Both the position numbers and the translations under genes were made by a program. From IMG/VR virus record IMGVR_UViG_3300028374_000002, positions 62,001 through 126,000 of that record: a DNA stretch of 64,000 bases; one strand, given 5' to 3'. Positions 49,204-57,707 of the stretch are shown here, one piece after another. Numbering within the stretch: the stretch's first letter is position 1; each line of letters begins with the position of its first letter. Origin of the DNA: a virus. The notes under the pieces are model-generated. The model saw only the letters and a list, made by a program, of their open reading frames with translations, was not told the DNA's origin and made no database searches.

Positions 49204-50094
49204 ATGACTAGAAAAATTAAAGAGATTAAGGGACAGAAAGAACAGTTAGAAAACCACGAATATGACTTTATTGACGATGACGACAGTCTAGAAATATCCA
49301 TAGAGATAAATGAAGATGATTTTAACATCTCTGACAATGATGAAAGTGTAGATTCTGATGATGTTGAGAATGACAAAAGTGTTGAAATATCTAAACATAA
49401 AAGTGAGGGTAAGCATTCTTTAAAATATGATTCCATTTTCAAGGGGAAAAAAGAAGAACCTGTAAGTGAAGATGGTCCAGATAATATCTCAACATCTGTT
49501 AAAGATAATATAGAAATAGACAAAACATCATCCTATTACAAGCAATCAGTGGACTATGAAGCTTATATTAGAGAAAAAAAAGTAAAGGAAAAAGTATATG
49601 ATGTTCTTAAAAATAAGACTAGTCTTAGCTTTACATCAAATAGAAGAAAGCCTTCACGTATAGACTTTAATAAGTACTATAGGCTTATTAAAAAAGAACT
49701 AAATGACGAGAATTTTACCAATGTAGAATTATTTAATGAACTATCTGTATACTTTTCTGATAATTTATTTAATATGTTTAAACTATTAGATAATAAGTGG
49801 CGTACATCAATTATTGATGAATTACAAGAGCATATTGGAAAGGGTTCAAACTCTAAAGATGTTACAAACAGAAATATATATGAAGGAACTGAAATAGAGT
49901 TTCTTGTAGTTGAAAATTCAATATCTAAATTAATAACTGGTGTTGTTCTAGAAACTAACTATGAAGATTCTATTTACAGAGTTGACTCTTATGAGAATAA
50001 ATATGATGTTGACTTAGAGGATATCACTAAGATTTTGAATAATACAAAGTACAAATATAATTTAAATAAATTAGATCATATAGATTTTTTATAG
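49204..50094 (+). CDS. Hypothetical acidic protein, 296 aa, after helicase
   Basis: No family recognised. The first 110 residues are highly acidic and probably disordered (FIDDDDSLEISIEINEDD). The second half looks folded and helical with RRKPSRIDFNKYYRLIKKEL, then a beta-rich tail (YEGTEIEFLVVENSISKLI). 19 bases after the helicase and before nrdA, so it is in the replication cluster. It could be a helicase loader or primase-associated factor, but nothing in the sequence proves this. Confidence 0.6.
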   Translation: MTRKIKEIKGQKEQLENHEYDFIDDDDSLEISIEINEDDFNISDNDESVDSDDVENDKSVEISKHKSEGKHSLKYDSIFKGKKEEPVSEDGPDNISTSVKDNIEIDKTSSYYKQSVDYEAYIREKKVKEKVYDVLKNKTSLSFTSNRRKPSRIDFNKYYRLIKKELNDENFTNVELFNELSVYFSDNLFNMFKLLDNKWRTSIIDELQEHIGKGSNSKDVTNRNIYEGTEIEFLVVENSISKLITGVVLETNYEDSIYRVDSYENKYDVDLEDITKILNNTKYKYNLNKLDHIDFL

Positions 50095-50203
50095 TCTAAA
50101 TTATTAGTAATAAAAACTAGTTTAATTTTAAACATTATATGTTTGGGGAATATAAAATATTGATATATAAAATACATTAATAACAAAAAATAAATAATAA
50201 AGT

Positions 50204-51400
50204 ATGATAAAGGTAGTAAAAAGAAATGGTAAGAAAGAACCAGTAATGCTAGATAAAATTCTAGATAGAATAGAGCAACAAACTTATGGATTAGATAGAA
50301 AATGGGTAAGTCCATTTGATGTTGCACAAAAAGTAATTGGTGGTGTTGCACCAGATATAAAGACCTCAGTCCTAGATAAACTAGCAACCGAGACAGCTGC
50401 CGCATTAGCTACTAAGCACCCAGATTATTCAATATTAGCATCAAGATTAGCTATAACTGCATTGCATAAAGATACGAAAAAATCATTTTCTGAAACGGTT
50501 AAAGATTTATACAAATATATAAATCCAAAGACAAATGAGAAATCACCAATTGTGTCTAAAAGTTTCTATGAGATTGTTAAGAAAAATGCAGATAAGCTAG
50601 ACTCTGCTATAATACATACTAGAGACCATCATTTTGATTTCTTTGGTTTCAAAACATTAGAGAAGTCTTATTTGTTAAAAATAAATGGTGAAGTTGCAGA
50701 ACGTCCTCAATATATGTATATGAGAACTGCCATACAAATATGGCAAGATAATATTGATAAAGTTATTGAGACATATAATACGATGTCTGAGGGGTATTAC
50801 ACACACGCTACACCAACTTTATTCAATTCTGGTACTAGGAGACCACAATTATCTTCTTGCTTCTTATTAGACACGGAAGATGATTCTATTGAAGGGATAT
50901 TTAACACTCTTAAAGAATCTGCTCAAATATCTAAAAACGCAGGTGGGATAGGTATTAATTTCAATAATGTAAGAGCAAAGGGTAGTTATATAGCAGGTAC
51001 TAACGGTACTTCGAATGGTATAATTCCTTTCTTAAAGATTTATAATGAAACTGCTAGAGCAGTTGACCAGTGCTTTACACCAGAGAGTAAAGTAATAACA
51101 GAGAGAGGTGTTATAAACATAAATGAAGTAGAAAGGGGTGACAAAGTCTTGACTAGTGATGGTGTTTATAATTCTGTCATAAAGAGAAAAGATTTTAATA
51201 AATCAGATGACTTTATAACAATTACAACAAAGAGTGGTGTTAATAGAGTTACTAAAGGTCACCAAATATTAGTTATTAGAGGTTTGGATAAAGACATATC
51301 TAAAGAAGCCATTAAAGAAGGGATTAAGCAAGGTGTATATAATGTAGAATGGATTTCTGCTAATGAATTAATGAAAAGTGATAAAATAGTAAAATACTAA
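50204..51400 (+). CDS. nrdA: Ribonucleotide reductase large subunit, part 1, fused to IntN-1
   Basis: 398 aa. Residues 1-289 are NrdA: ATP-cone start (MIKVVKRNGKKEPV), R1 N-domain, THATPTLFNSG, the active-site Cys in LSSCFLLD, and NAGGIGINF. The extein ends TARAVDQ. Then Cys (51071) begins an intein: CFTPESKVITERG, RGDKVLTSDG, and block B VTKGHQILV; 109 residues to the stop. Class I R1 reduces ribonucleoside diphosphates. It supplies dNTPs for replication together with thymidylate synthase. NrdB is not in the window. It is the first of four nrdA pieces. Confidence 0.95.
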   Translation: MIKVVKRNGKKEPVMLDKILDRIEQQTYGLDRKWVSPFDVAQKVIGGVAPDIKTSVLDKLATETAAALATKHPDYSILASRLAITALHKDTKKSFSETVKDLYKYINPKTNEKSPIVSKSFYEIVKKNADKLDSAIIHTRDHHFDFFGFKTLEKSYLLKINGEVAERPQYMYMRTAIQIWQDNIDKVIETYNTMSEGYYTHATPTLFNSGTRRPQLSSCFLLDTEDDSIEGIFNTLKESAQISKNAGGIGINFNNVRAKGSYIAGTNGTSNGIIPFLKIYNETARAVDQCFTPESKVITERGVININEVERGDKVLTSDGVYNSVIKRKDFNKSDDFITITTKSGVNRVTKGHQILVIRGLDKDISKEAIKEGIKQGVYNVEWISANELMKSDKIVKY

Positions 51401-51410
51401 TATTTGTAGT

Positions 51411-51420
51411 TTAATATATA
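51411..51420 (+). promoter_or_regulatory. Promoter-like decamer before endonuclease 1
   Basis: TTAATATATA, 46 bases before ATG 51467 and 11 after the stop of nrdA part 1, giving the endonuclease its own promoter. Confidence 0.55.
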
Positions 51421-51466
51421 TAGTAACAATCCTCTAGGGTTTGTAAAAAATATATTAAACTATAGT

Positions 51467-52390
51467 ATGGTAAAGTGTAATACGGAAGAAACAATTAAAA
51501 AATTTAAAAAAAAGCATAGTAATAAATATAGTTATGAGTTAGTTAAATATAAATCAGCAATATCTAAGGTTAGTATAATATGTAGTAAGCATGGAATATT
51601 TGAGATAACGCCAAATAGTCATTTAAATGGTTCTGGTTGTAGTTTATGTGGTAGAGAAAGAACTGGTGAGAGCAAAAAGTCTGATACATCCTTGTTTGTA
51701 AAATCTGCTAATAGAGTACATTCTCATAAATATAATTATAATAGATGTACCTATATAACAAATTTAGACAATGTTACAATAACTTGTAAAAAACATGGCG
51801 ACTTTTACCAACAAGCTAGAAAGCATTTATCTGGACAAGGCTGTAAAAAATGTGCTAATGAAAGCCAATATTGTAATTTCGTAGAAAAATGTGAGAAAAA
51901 GTATAAAGACTATTTATATAGTAAAGTAAACTACAAAGGTATGTGTAGTGATGTTATAATAACTTGTAAAAAACATGGCGATTTCAGTATTAAAGCTGCC
52001 AATTTTTATCATAAAGGAAGAGGTTGTAAATTATGTAAAACATATAATAAGTCTATTAAAGAAGGCGAATGGTTAGATGATATGGGGATAGATAACATCA
52101 ATAGAAATGTGTATATTAATTTTGGTAAAAAGGTTTTCTGTGTAGATGGTATAGATAAGAAAAGAAAAATAATATACGAATTTTATGGTGACTTTTTCCA
52201 CGGAAATCCTGAAGTTTATAAAAAAACAGATATAAATCCACTTCTTAAAGAAGAATATGGAAAACTTTATAAAAAAACAAAAGATAAAGAAAACATTATT
52301 ATCTCAAATGGATATAAGATAATATATATTTGGGAAAATGATTATAATAAAAATAAAAATAAAAACGGAAAGTATGAAAGAAAACATTGA
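51467..52390 (+). CDS. Free-standing homing endonuclease, zinc-finger repeats plus Vsr-like (EDxHD) nuclease
   Basis: 307 aa. Three N-terminal repeats of about 60 residues, each with the pattern C-x2/3-H-G-x-F and H-L-x-G-x-GC-x2-C (SIICSKHGIFEI, CSLCGRE; TITCKKHGDF, CKKCANE; IITCKKHGDFSI, CKLCKTY), likely treble-clef zinc fingers that bind DNA. The C-terminal nuclease (VDGIDKKRKIIYEF, YGDFFHGNP, then ENIIISNGYKIIYIWENDY) has the E...D..H pattern of the Vsr-like EDxHD homing endonucleases, a family first described with fractured phage genes. It probably cuts intein-less nrdA alleles. It ends inside the start of the IntC-1 coding sequence. Confidence 0.88.
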   Translation: MVKCNTEETIKKFKKKHSNKYSYELVKYKSAISKVSIICSKHGIFEITPNSHLNGSGCSLCGRERTGESKKSDTSLFVKSANRVHSHKYNYNRCTYITNLDNVTITCKKHGDFYQQARKHLSGQGCKKCANESQYCNFVEKCEKKYKDYLYSKVNYKGMCSDVIITCKKHGDFSIKAANFYHKGRGCKLCKTYNKSIKEGEWLDDMGIDNINRNVYINFGKKVFCVDGIDKKRKIIYEFYGDFFHGNPEVYKKTDINPLLKEEYGKLYKKTKDKENIIISNGYKIIYIWENDYNKNKNKNGKYERKH

Positions 52391-53604
52391 AAGTGGAACA
52401 GAATGGATTGAAGATCCTGTTGATTTAAATCTAATTATAGACAATTTAGATTTTGAAGGTATAGAGGATATATCAATTAATAAAATAGAGAATCAAAATG
52501 TTCATGATCTAGAGATAGAAAATCAACATAATTATATTGTTGATGGGCTAGGAATAGTTCATAACGGTGGAGGTAAATAAGCGTATGCTTCCACTTTAAA
52601 AAATTTGGAGAATTGCTGGGAAATTCTTAGAGTTATCATTACTACAACATAAAGAGTAATCTTAAGTGTGAAAGTTAAAAAAATGATAAATTGGACAATC
52701 AGCAGCCGCCTTTCTTAGGGATAAGAAAAAGGTTCAACGACTAATGAGAGTAATGTAGACCACAAGAAATCAACACGAGCACCAAACACAGAAATGTGAA
52801 GATATAGTCTGATCTTGTATGAAAGTATAAGAAATTAGGATAAAGACCCTAATGATAACAAAGTAAATGAAACGCAAAGGAAGTATAGCCATTTATATGG
52901 AACCATGGCATGCTGATATTATGGAGTTCTTAGATTTAAGAAAAAACCAAGGTAAGGAAGAAATCAGGGCTAGAGATTTATTCCTAGCTATGTGGATGAA
53001 TGACCTATTTATGGAAAGAGTTGATTTGGACAAAGATTGGTCTTTGATGTGTCCTAACGAATGTAAAGGATTGGGTGATACTTATGGTGATGAATTTCGT
53101 GAGTTATACCTTAAATATGAAAGTGAGGGAAAATATAAAAAGGTTGTTAAGGCTAGAGAAGTTTGGAATAAAATCTTAGAGTCTCAAATAGAAACTGGTA
53201 CACCTTATATACTCTATAAAGATACTATTAATGAGAGGTCTAATCAAAAGAATATTGGTGTTATCAAAAGTTCCAATCTTTGTCTAGACGGTAGTAGCTT
53301 GGTAAGATGTAAGATTAATGGTGTTGAAGAAGAACTTGATATGGTTACTATAGATGGTTTGTTTAAAGATGGTAAGGTAATAGAAGTTTTATCTAGAGAT
53401 GTTAAGAATGGTCTTGATGAGTGGTGTCTAGTTGAGAATTCAGGAATGATAAACAATAATGCAGAAACAATTAAAGTAACAGACAAAGAAACTGATAACT
53501 TTATAATATGTACAGAAGATCATAAAATATGGACTGAAAACAGAGGATATATTAAGGCAATTGATTTAAACGTGGATGATATAGTTAAAATTATGGAATC
53601 ATAA
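52374..53604 (+). CDS. nrdA: IntC-1, NrdA part 2 (joined across group I intron), IntN-2
   Basis: Two exons: 52374-52574 and 52870-53604. Exon 1 encodes IntC-1 (64 aa, ending GIVHN) and GGG. Without splicing the frame meets TAA two codons later. After removal of the intron, GGG joins KRKGSIAIY, restoring the invariant NrdA run Q-GGGKRKGS. Part 2 of NrdA (140 aa) includes [25 protein letters not shown] and [10 protein letters not shown], ending SSNL. Then Cys (53281) starts IntN-2: [14 protein letters not shown], block [16 protein letters not shown]; 107 aa. An ATG at 52867-52869 is the intron's last three bases, not a true start. Confidence 0.9.
52575..52869 (+). ncRNA. Group I self-splicing intron (295 nt) in nrdA
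   Basis: P1: the 5' exon GTGGAGGT (52567-52574) pairs with the internal guide GCTTCCAC (52587-52594), leaving the canonical U-G wobble at the splice site. Core elements: P AATTGCTGGGAAAT (52611-52624), Q AATCAGCAGCC (52697-52707), R GTTCAACGACTA (52732-52743), S AAGATATAGTC (52799-52809). P-Q share GCTG/CAGC (P4) and R-S share GACTA/TAGTC (P7). The last base is G (52869). It contains no open reading frame, so it is a minimal ribozyme that relies on other factors for mobility. Confidence 0.95.
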
Positions 53605-53639
53605 ATATCGGCAAATAAAATTATCAGAAACACACATAA

Positions 53640-53649
53640 TTAATATATA
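53640..53649 (+). promoter_or_regulatory. Promoter-like decamer before endonuclease 2
   Basis: TTAATATATA, 14 bases before ATG 53664. Confidence 0.6.
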
Positions 53650-53663
53650 AAATAAAAATAATT

Positions 53664-54515
53664 ATGTGTGTTTCTTCTAATTACTTATATATTATCACTG
53701 ATACAACAAAACCAGGTAACTATGAGTTTGGTAACCTTAAGTTTCAGTTCTTACCATTCTACGTTGGTGTTTCTAATACAGAAACCTATTACAAAAGGGA
53801 AGACGTGCATATAAGGTATGCTAAAATTAAAAAAGATGTTACCAAAAATAAGTATAAGATGAATATAATAAACAAAATACTTAAATCTAATAAAGAACCA
53901 CATATATATAGATTATACGAAAATTCTACAAGAGATTTTATATTTAAAAAAGAAATTGACCTAATACTAATGATTGGTAATAGGTTTGATAAAACAGGAC
54001 CACTAGTGAACATATCAAAAGGTGGTGAAGGTGGTGATACTTTCACAAACAATCCACGCAAGGAAGAAATAAGAGAGAAGCATAGGTTGAATGCAATAGG
54101 ATCTAAAAATAACATGTATGGTTTACCGTTGGAAAAAAGACCATCTCATATTTCAAAACTAAGTGGGACACATTGGAATAAGGATAGTGTTGTAAGCGAT
54201 TCCACTAGAAAGAAACTATCAAATAAGAGCAAAGGTCATAATAATAACAAGTCAAAATTTACACTATTATTTGATAAAGATTTCAATTTTATAAAAGAAT
54301 TTGAATGTTGTATGTATATAGCAGAACATATAGGATCAACAAAAAAAGCTGTTTCAACAACGGCAAGGAGAAATTCGAAAAAAGAAATCCCTTATCACAC
54401 AACAAAAGAATTCTTTATTATATATAAAGAGGACTGGGAAAATAAATTTAAACATAAAGAGGAAGAAATTAAAGAATTTCTTAGAACTTTTAGAAAAAAT
54501 AAAAATCAATTTTAA
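53664..54515 (+). CDS. Free-standing GIY-YIG homing endonuclease
   Basis: 283 aa. GIY-YIG signature in YLYIITDTTKPGNYEFG and FLPFYVGVS; this pattern is close to that of the 38009 endonuclease (shared TKPGxYxxxN spacing), so the two are related. The conserved Asn/Gly block NISKGGEGGDTF follows, then NUMOD3-like GSKNNMYGLP and a NUMOD1-like DNA-binding end (FNFIKEFECCMYIAEHIGS). It probably cleaves intein-free nrdA at the second insertion point. Complete; the basic C-terminus runs up to the IntC-2 start 25 bases later. Confidence 0.9.
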   Translation: MCVSSNYLYIITDTTKPGNYEFGNLKFQFLPFYVGVSNTETYYKREDVHIRYAKIKKDVTKNKYKMNIINKILKSNKEPHIYRLYENSTRDFIFKKEIDLILMIGNRFDKTGPLVNISKGGEGGDTFTNNPRKEEIREKHRLNAIGSKNNMYGLPLEKRPSHISKLSGTHWNKDSVVSDSTRKKLSNKSKGHNNNKSKFTLLFDKDFNFIKEFECCMYIAEHIGSTKKAVSTTARRNSKKEIPYHTTKEFFIIYKEDWENKFKHKEEEIKEFLRTFRKNKNQF

Positions 54516-54540
54516 TAAAAAAATAAAAAAATAAAAAAGC

Positions 54541-55620
54541 ATGATAAAAATAGAAAGAGTAAAAAATAGACCTGTTTATGATATTACAGTAAATAAAAAC
54601 AATAATTTTTATGCAAATAACATATTAGTTCATAATTGTGGTGAGATAGTAGAAGCCACGGGAATTACAAAAGCACAAAAGCCTATATTGGAAAACAAGG
54701 AACTTTTAGAAAAATTAAATCTAGGAGAGTTTTATGGCAAAGAAAGTGTTAATGAGACTGCTGTTTGTAATTTGGCATCTATTGCACTACCTAAGTTTGT
54801 GAATAAGAATAAAACATATAATCATAAAAAGCTATACGAAACTGCTTATACTGCAACTGTAAATCTAAATAATGTAATTGATTATAATTATTATCCTTCT
54901 GAAAATGCTAAATTTTCTAATATATTACACAGACCGATTGGTTTGGGTGTACAAGGATTAGCAGATGTATTTTTCCTAATCGGAATTCCTTATGACTGTG
55001 ATGATGCTAAAGCACTTAATAAAGAAATATTCGAAACTATTTATTACGGAGCTTTATCTGCATCGAATGATTTGGCTAAGGAACAAGGAACATATGAGAC
55101 TTATAAAGGTTCTCCTTTATCAGAGGGTAAATTTCAGTTTGACTTATGGGGTGCTACACCAACAAAAAGATGGGATTGGGAAAAGCTAAGAGTTAAAATA
55201 TTAGAGCATGGTGTTAGAAACTCTTTAACTACGTGTGTTATGCCGACCGCTTCGTGTTTTACTAGTGATGGTACTATATTCACAGAGGATGGTGTAAAGT
55301 CTTATAGAAATATAATGAATGATATGGATATAGATTGGGAGAAAATAGAAGAAACCAATGAGCAAGGATGGATTAAATTTAAAACACCATTAATGGTAGA
55401 AACTAGATTTGGTCTTAGAGAGTCTAATAAAATATTCTACAATGGTCATAAGGAAGTTATAGAAATCGAATTAGAAGATGGGAACATATTTAAATGTACT
55501 GAAAATCATAAGTTCTTAGTAGAAAGGGATGGTGCTGATGAATGGATTACTGCTAATGATTTAGTAGAAAGTGATGAGATTGTTGAAAGTAGCCTAATGC
55601 TCGAAAATACGAGGGAGTAG
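54541..55620 (+). CDS. nrdA: IntC-2, NrdA part 3, IntN-3
   Basis: 359 aa. Residues 1-32 are IntC-2, ending LVHN. Residues 33-238 are NrdA part 3, starting C-GEIVEATG with the radical cysteine, then ETAVCNLASIALP with the second redox cysteine, RPIGLGVQGLADVF, and the end CVMPTAS in the substrate phosphate-binding loop. Residue 239 is Cys (55255), start of IntN-3: CFTSDGTIFTEDG, block B CTENHKFLV; 121 aa. Both ends of this polypeptide therefore splice, making it the middle link in a chain. Confidence 0.94.
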   Translation: MIKIERVKNRPVYDITVNKNNNFYANNILVHNCGEIVEATGITKAQKPILENKELLEKLNLGEFYGKESVNETAVCNLASIALPKFVNKNKTYNHKKLYETAYTATVNLNNVIDYNYYPSENAKFSNILHRPIGLGVQGLADVFFLIGIPYDCDDAKALNKEIFETIYYGALSASNDLAKEQGTYETYKGSPLSEGKFQFDLWGATPTKRWDWEKLRVKILEHGVRNSLTTCVMPTASCFTSDGTIFTEDGVKSYRNIMNDMDIDWEKIEETNEQGWIKFKTPLMVETRFGLRESNKIFYNGHKEVIEIELEDGNIFKCTENHKFLVERDGADEWITANDLVESDEIVESSLMLENTRE

Positions 55621-55640
55621 GCATAGGACAAGGCATCACT

Positions 55641-55650
55641 TTAATATATA
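55641..55650 (+). promoter_or_regulatory. Promoter-like decamer before endonuclease 3
   Basis: TTAATATATA, 15 bases before ATG 55666. Confidence 0.6.
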
Positions 55651-55665
55651 AATAAAAAAGTATTT

Positions 55666-56904
55666 ATGGTTAAAGTGATGTCTAAGTCTTTCTCTTCAAA
55701 GCGAATGTTTTTAAAAAAATTAAAAGGTGTGAAAATAGTTGAAAGTGATATAGAATGTGGTATAGATGAATTATTTGCGTGGTATGGAATACCAGAGAGT
55801 ATAAATTTATGTAAAAAAATTGACATAATAAACCTAAAATTAAATAATAACATCGATGATAGGCAGTTAAAAACATATTTAAAAAAATCATTAAATACTT
55901 TTGAAATTAAAAGGTTTTTATCCTATATTGAATATAAAAGTAATAATCCTAAAGATGTTAGTTCAGAAAATTATTTTAAGTTAGTATATGGTAAAGGTTG
56001 GGAAAATTATAAAGACAAGAAAGCAAAGGATAGAAAATCCCCATATGACTTAGAGTATGTTGCCAAGTCCAATAATATATCAACTGATAAAGCTAAATGT
56101 AAGATATCAAAAATGAAATCAGACAAAGCAACTAACCTAGTTGGATTTATAAGAAGACATGGTAAAGAAAATGGTGAAAAAATGTTTCAAAAATTTCAAT
56201 TAACTAGCAAACATACATTAGAAAAGTATATTAACAAACACGGAAGTATCATAGGATTAGAAAAATGGAATAAGTATTTGTTGGTTAAATCAGAAACTTC
56301 AGCATTTAATAAAAATTTTTGGATTAACAAAGGATTTACTAAAAAAGAATCAATCGCTAAAGTCAGAAAAATATCAGACAATAGTAGTTTGAAATATTTT
56401 ATAAATAAACATAATGGTAATATAGATGTTGCAAAGACTGAATTTATCAAATTTATTAGGAAAAAGGGTGTAAATTTCAATAATGCAAGTAAGGAGTCAT
56501 TAACTTACTTTAATAGTTTGTATAAAAAACTAATAGAATTTGGTATATATGATTGTGATATACACTTAGGTGCATTTGGTAAAAATGAGTTATGCCTTTT
56601 CTATGAAGATGGTTGCTATCTTTATGATTTTGCTATAAAAAGTCATAAGCTAATTATAGAATATCACGGTGAGAGATGGCATCCTAACCCTGATAGATTA
56701 TCTGATAAAGAATGGAATTCGTGGAAATGTATTGCTAGTGGTATCAGTGCAAATGAAAAGCATTTAAGAGATAGGCATAAAGAAAAAGTGGTATATGACA
56801 ATGGTTTCAAATTACTAGAAATATGGTCTAATGATACATATAAACTTAATTGTTATAAAATAAATAACTTTTTAGAAGAAAATAATATAAAAATAAATAA
56901 ATAA
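55666..56904 (+). CDS. Free-standing Vsr-like (EDxHD) homing endonuclease
   Basis: 412 aa. The N-terminal 300 residues are basic and helical, with repeated elements (LVGFIRRHGKENGEKMFQKF, LEKYINKHGSIIGLEKW, LKYFINKHNGNIDVAKTEF), a DNA-binding array seen in phage and algal-virus endonucleases. The C-terminal nuclease: LYDFAIKSHKLIIEYHGERW, then HPNP, KHLRDRHKEKVVYDNGF and LLEIWSND, the Vsr-like EDxHD layout with E and the WHP histidine. Different N-terminal domains from the endonuclease at 51467 show independent acquisition. It ends two bases before IntC-3. Confidence 0.88.
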   Translation: MVKVMSKSFSSKRMFLKKLKGVKIVESDIECGIDELFAWYGIPESINLCKKIDIINLKLNNNIDDRQLKTYLKKSLNTFEIKRFLSYIEYKSNNPKDVSSENYFKLVYGKGWENYKDKKAKDRKSPYDLEYVAKSNNISTDKAKCKISKMKSDKATNLVGFIRRHGKENGEKMFQKFQLTSKHTLEKYINKHGSIIGLEKWNKYLLVKSETSAFNKNFWINKGFTKKESIAKVRKISDNSSLKYFINKHNGNIDVAKTEFIKFIRKKGVNFNNASKESLTYFNSLYKKLIEFGIYDCDIHLGAFGKNELCLFYEDGCYLYDFAIKSHKLIIEYHGERWHPNPDRLSDKEWNSWKCIASGISANEKHLRDRHKEKVVYDNGFKLLEIWSNDTYKLNCYKINNFLEENNIKINK

Positions 56905-56906
56905 TT

Positions 56907-57686
56907 ATGAAAATAAAAAAGATTACAAAATCACAAACGACTAAACCTACATGGGATATAGAAGTAGAAGATGTTCACGAGTATCTAACTGGAAATATGT
57001 GTGTGTCACATAATACTGCACAAATACTAGGTAATGAGGCATCTTATGAAGCACAGACCTCTAATATGTACTCTAGAGGAACATTATCAGGTACATTTAT
57101 TATGGTTAATAAGTATCTTGTAAAAGAGCTAGTTAAACAAGGTATATGGGATGATAATATAAGAAAGAAAATTATAACAGAAAATGGTTCTGTTCAAAAC
57201 ATACCAGAGATACCTACAAATCTTAAAGAGATATTTAAGACAGTTTATGAGGTTAAGCAGAAGGATGTTATTGACATGTGTGCTGATAGGGGGGCTTTTG
57301 TTGACCAAACACAATCTATGAATATTTTTATGGATTCTCCAAACTTTGCTAAGCTAACTGCTATGCACTTTTATGGATGGGGTAGAAGAAAATTCTTAAA
57401 AGACGAAAGAGGTCAAGATGTTATACCAAGTGGTGATAATATAGAAATTATTTATAATGAAGATGGTACTCCTAGATTTTATAGAGATAAAAAATCTTGT
57501 CTAAAAACTGGTATATATTATCTAAGGAATAAAGGAGCAGCTGATGCTGTTAAATTTACTACTAAGCAAGTAACAGAAGAAGTTAAAGTTGATGAATCAG
57601 AAATGTCACCAAAAGAATTCCAAACTATGGTTGAAAATTCTAGAAATGCACAAGATGATGATGACTGTTTAATGTGTGGTTCTTAA
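56907..57686 (+). CDS. nrdA: IntC-3 fused to NrdA part 4 (C-terminus)
   Basis: 259 aa. Residues 1-36 are IntC-3 (end VSHN). The extein starts T-AQILGNEASYE and contains YSRGTLSGTFIMVN, CADRGAFVDQTQSMN and the LTAMHFYGW helix, then the disordered tail ending DDDDCLMCGS with the C-x2-C pair that re-reduces the active site. This gives 223 residues, and the four exteins (289+140+206+223) sum to 858, near the usual size of class I NrdA. A terminator follows. Nothing is missing from the assembled protein. Confidence 0.95.
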   Translation: MKIKKITKSQTTKPTWDIEVEDVHEYLTGNMCVSHNTAQILGNEASYEAQTSNMYSRGTLSGTFIMVNKYLVKELVKQGIWDDNIRKKIITENGSVQNIPEIPTNLKEIFKTVYEVKQKDVIDMCADRGAFVDQTQSMNIFMDSPNFAKLTAMHFYGWGRRKFLKDERGQDVIPSGDNIEIIYNEDGTPRFYRDKKSCLKTGIYYLRNKGAADAVKFTTKQVTEEVKVDESEMSPKEFQTMVENSRNAQDDDDCLMCGS

Positions 57687-57707
57687 CATTTAATTACTAA
57701 GCAAGAC

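Larger units (their letters stand above)
51071..52565 (+). other. Split intein 1 in nrdA (IntN 51071-51397, IntC 52374-52565)
   Basis: IntN 109 aa, starting CFTPESKV and containing block B TKGHQIL. IntC 64 aa, with block [17 protein letters not shown] and end GIVHN. The +1 residue is Gly (HN-GGG), not Cys/Ser/Thr as required for canonical trans-esterification. The gap holds a Vsr-like endonuclease. Confidence 0.85.
53281..54636 (+). other. Split intein 2 in nrdA (IntN 53281-53601, IntC 54541-54636)
   Basis: IntN 107 aa with Cys1 and block B TEDHKIW. IntC 32 aa with VYDITVNKNNNFYANNILVHN split over blocks F and G. The +1 residue is Cys in C-GEI, the NrdA cysteine that carries the catalytic thiyl radical. 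All catalytic splicing residues are present. The gap carries a GIY-YIG endonuclease. Confidence 0.93.
55255..57014 (+). other. Split intein 3 in nrdA (IntN 55255-55617, IntC 56907-57014)
   Basis: IntN 121 aa with Cys1 and block B TENHKFL. IntC 36 aa with PTWDIEVEDVHEYLTG and end MCVSHN. The +1 residue is Thr in T-AQILGN. The gap carries a Vsr-like endonuclease. All catalytic splicing residues present. Confidence 0.93.

Noticed and set aside
52867-52869. ATG at 52867 as the start of NrdA part 2
   Set aside because: It is formed by the last three bases of the group I intron; the true frame continues from exon 1 through the splice junction.
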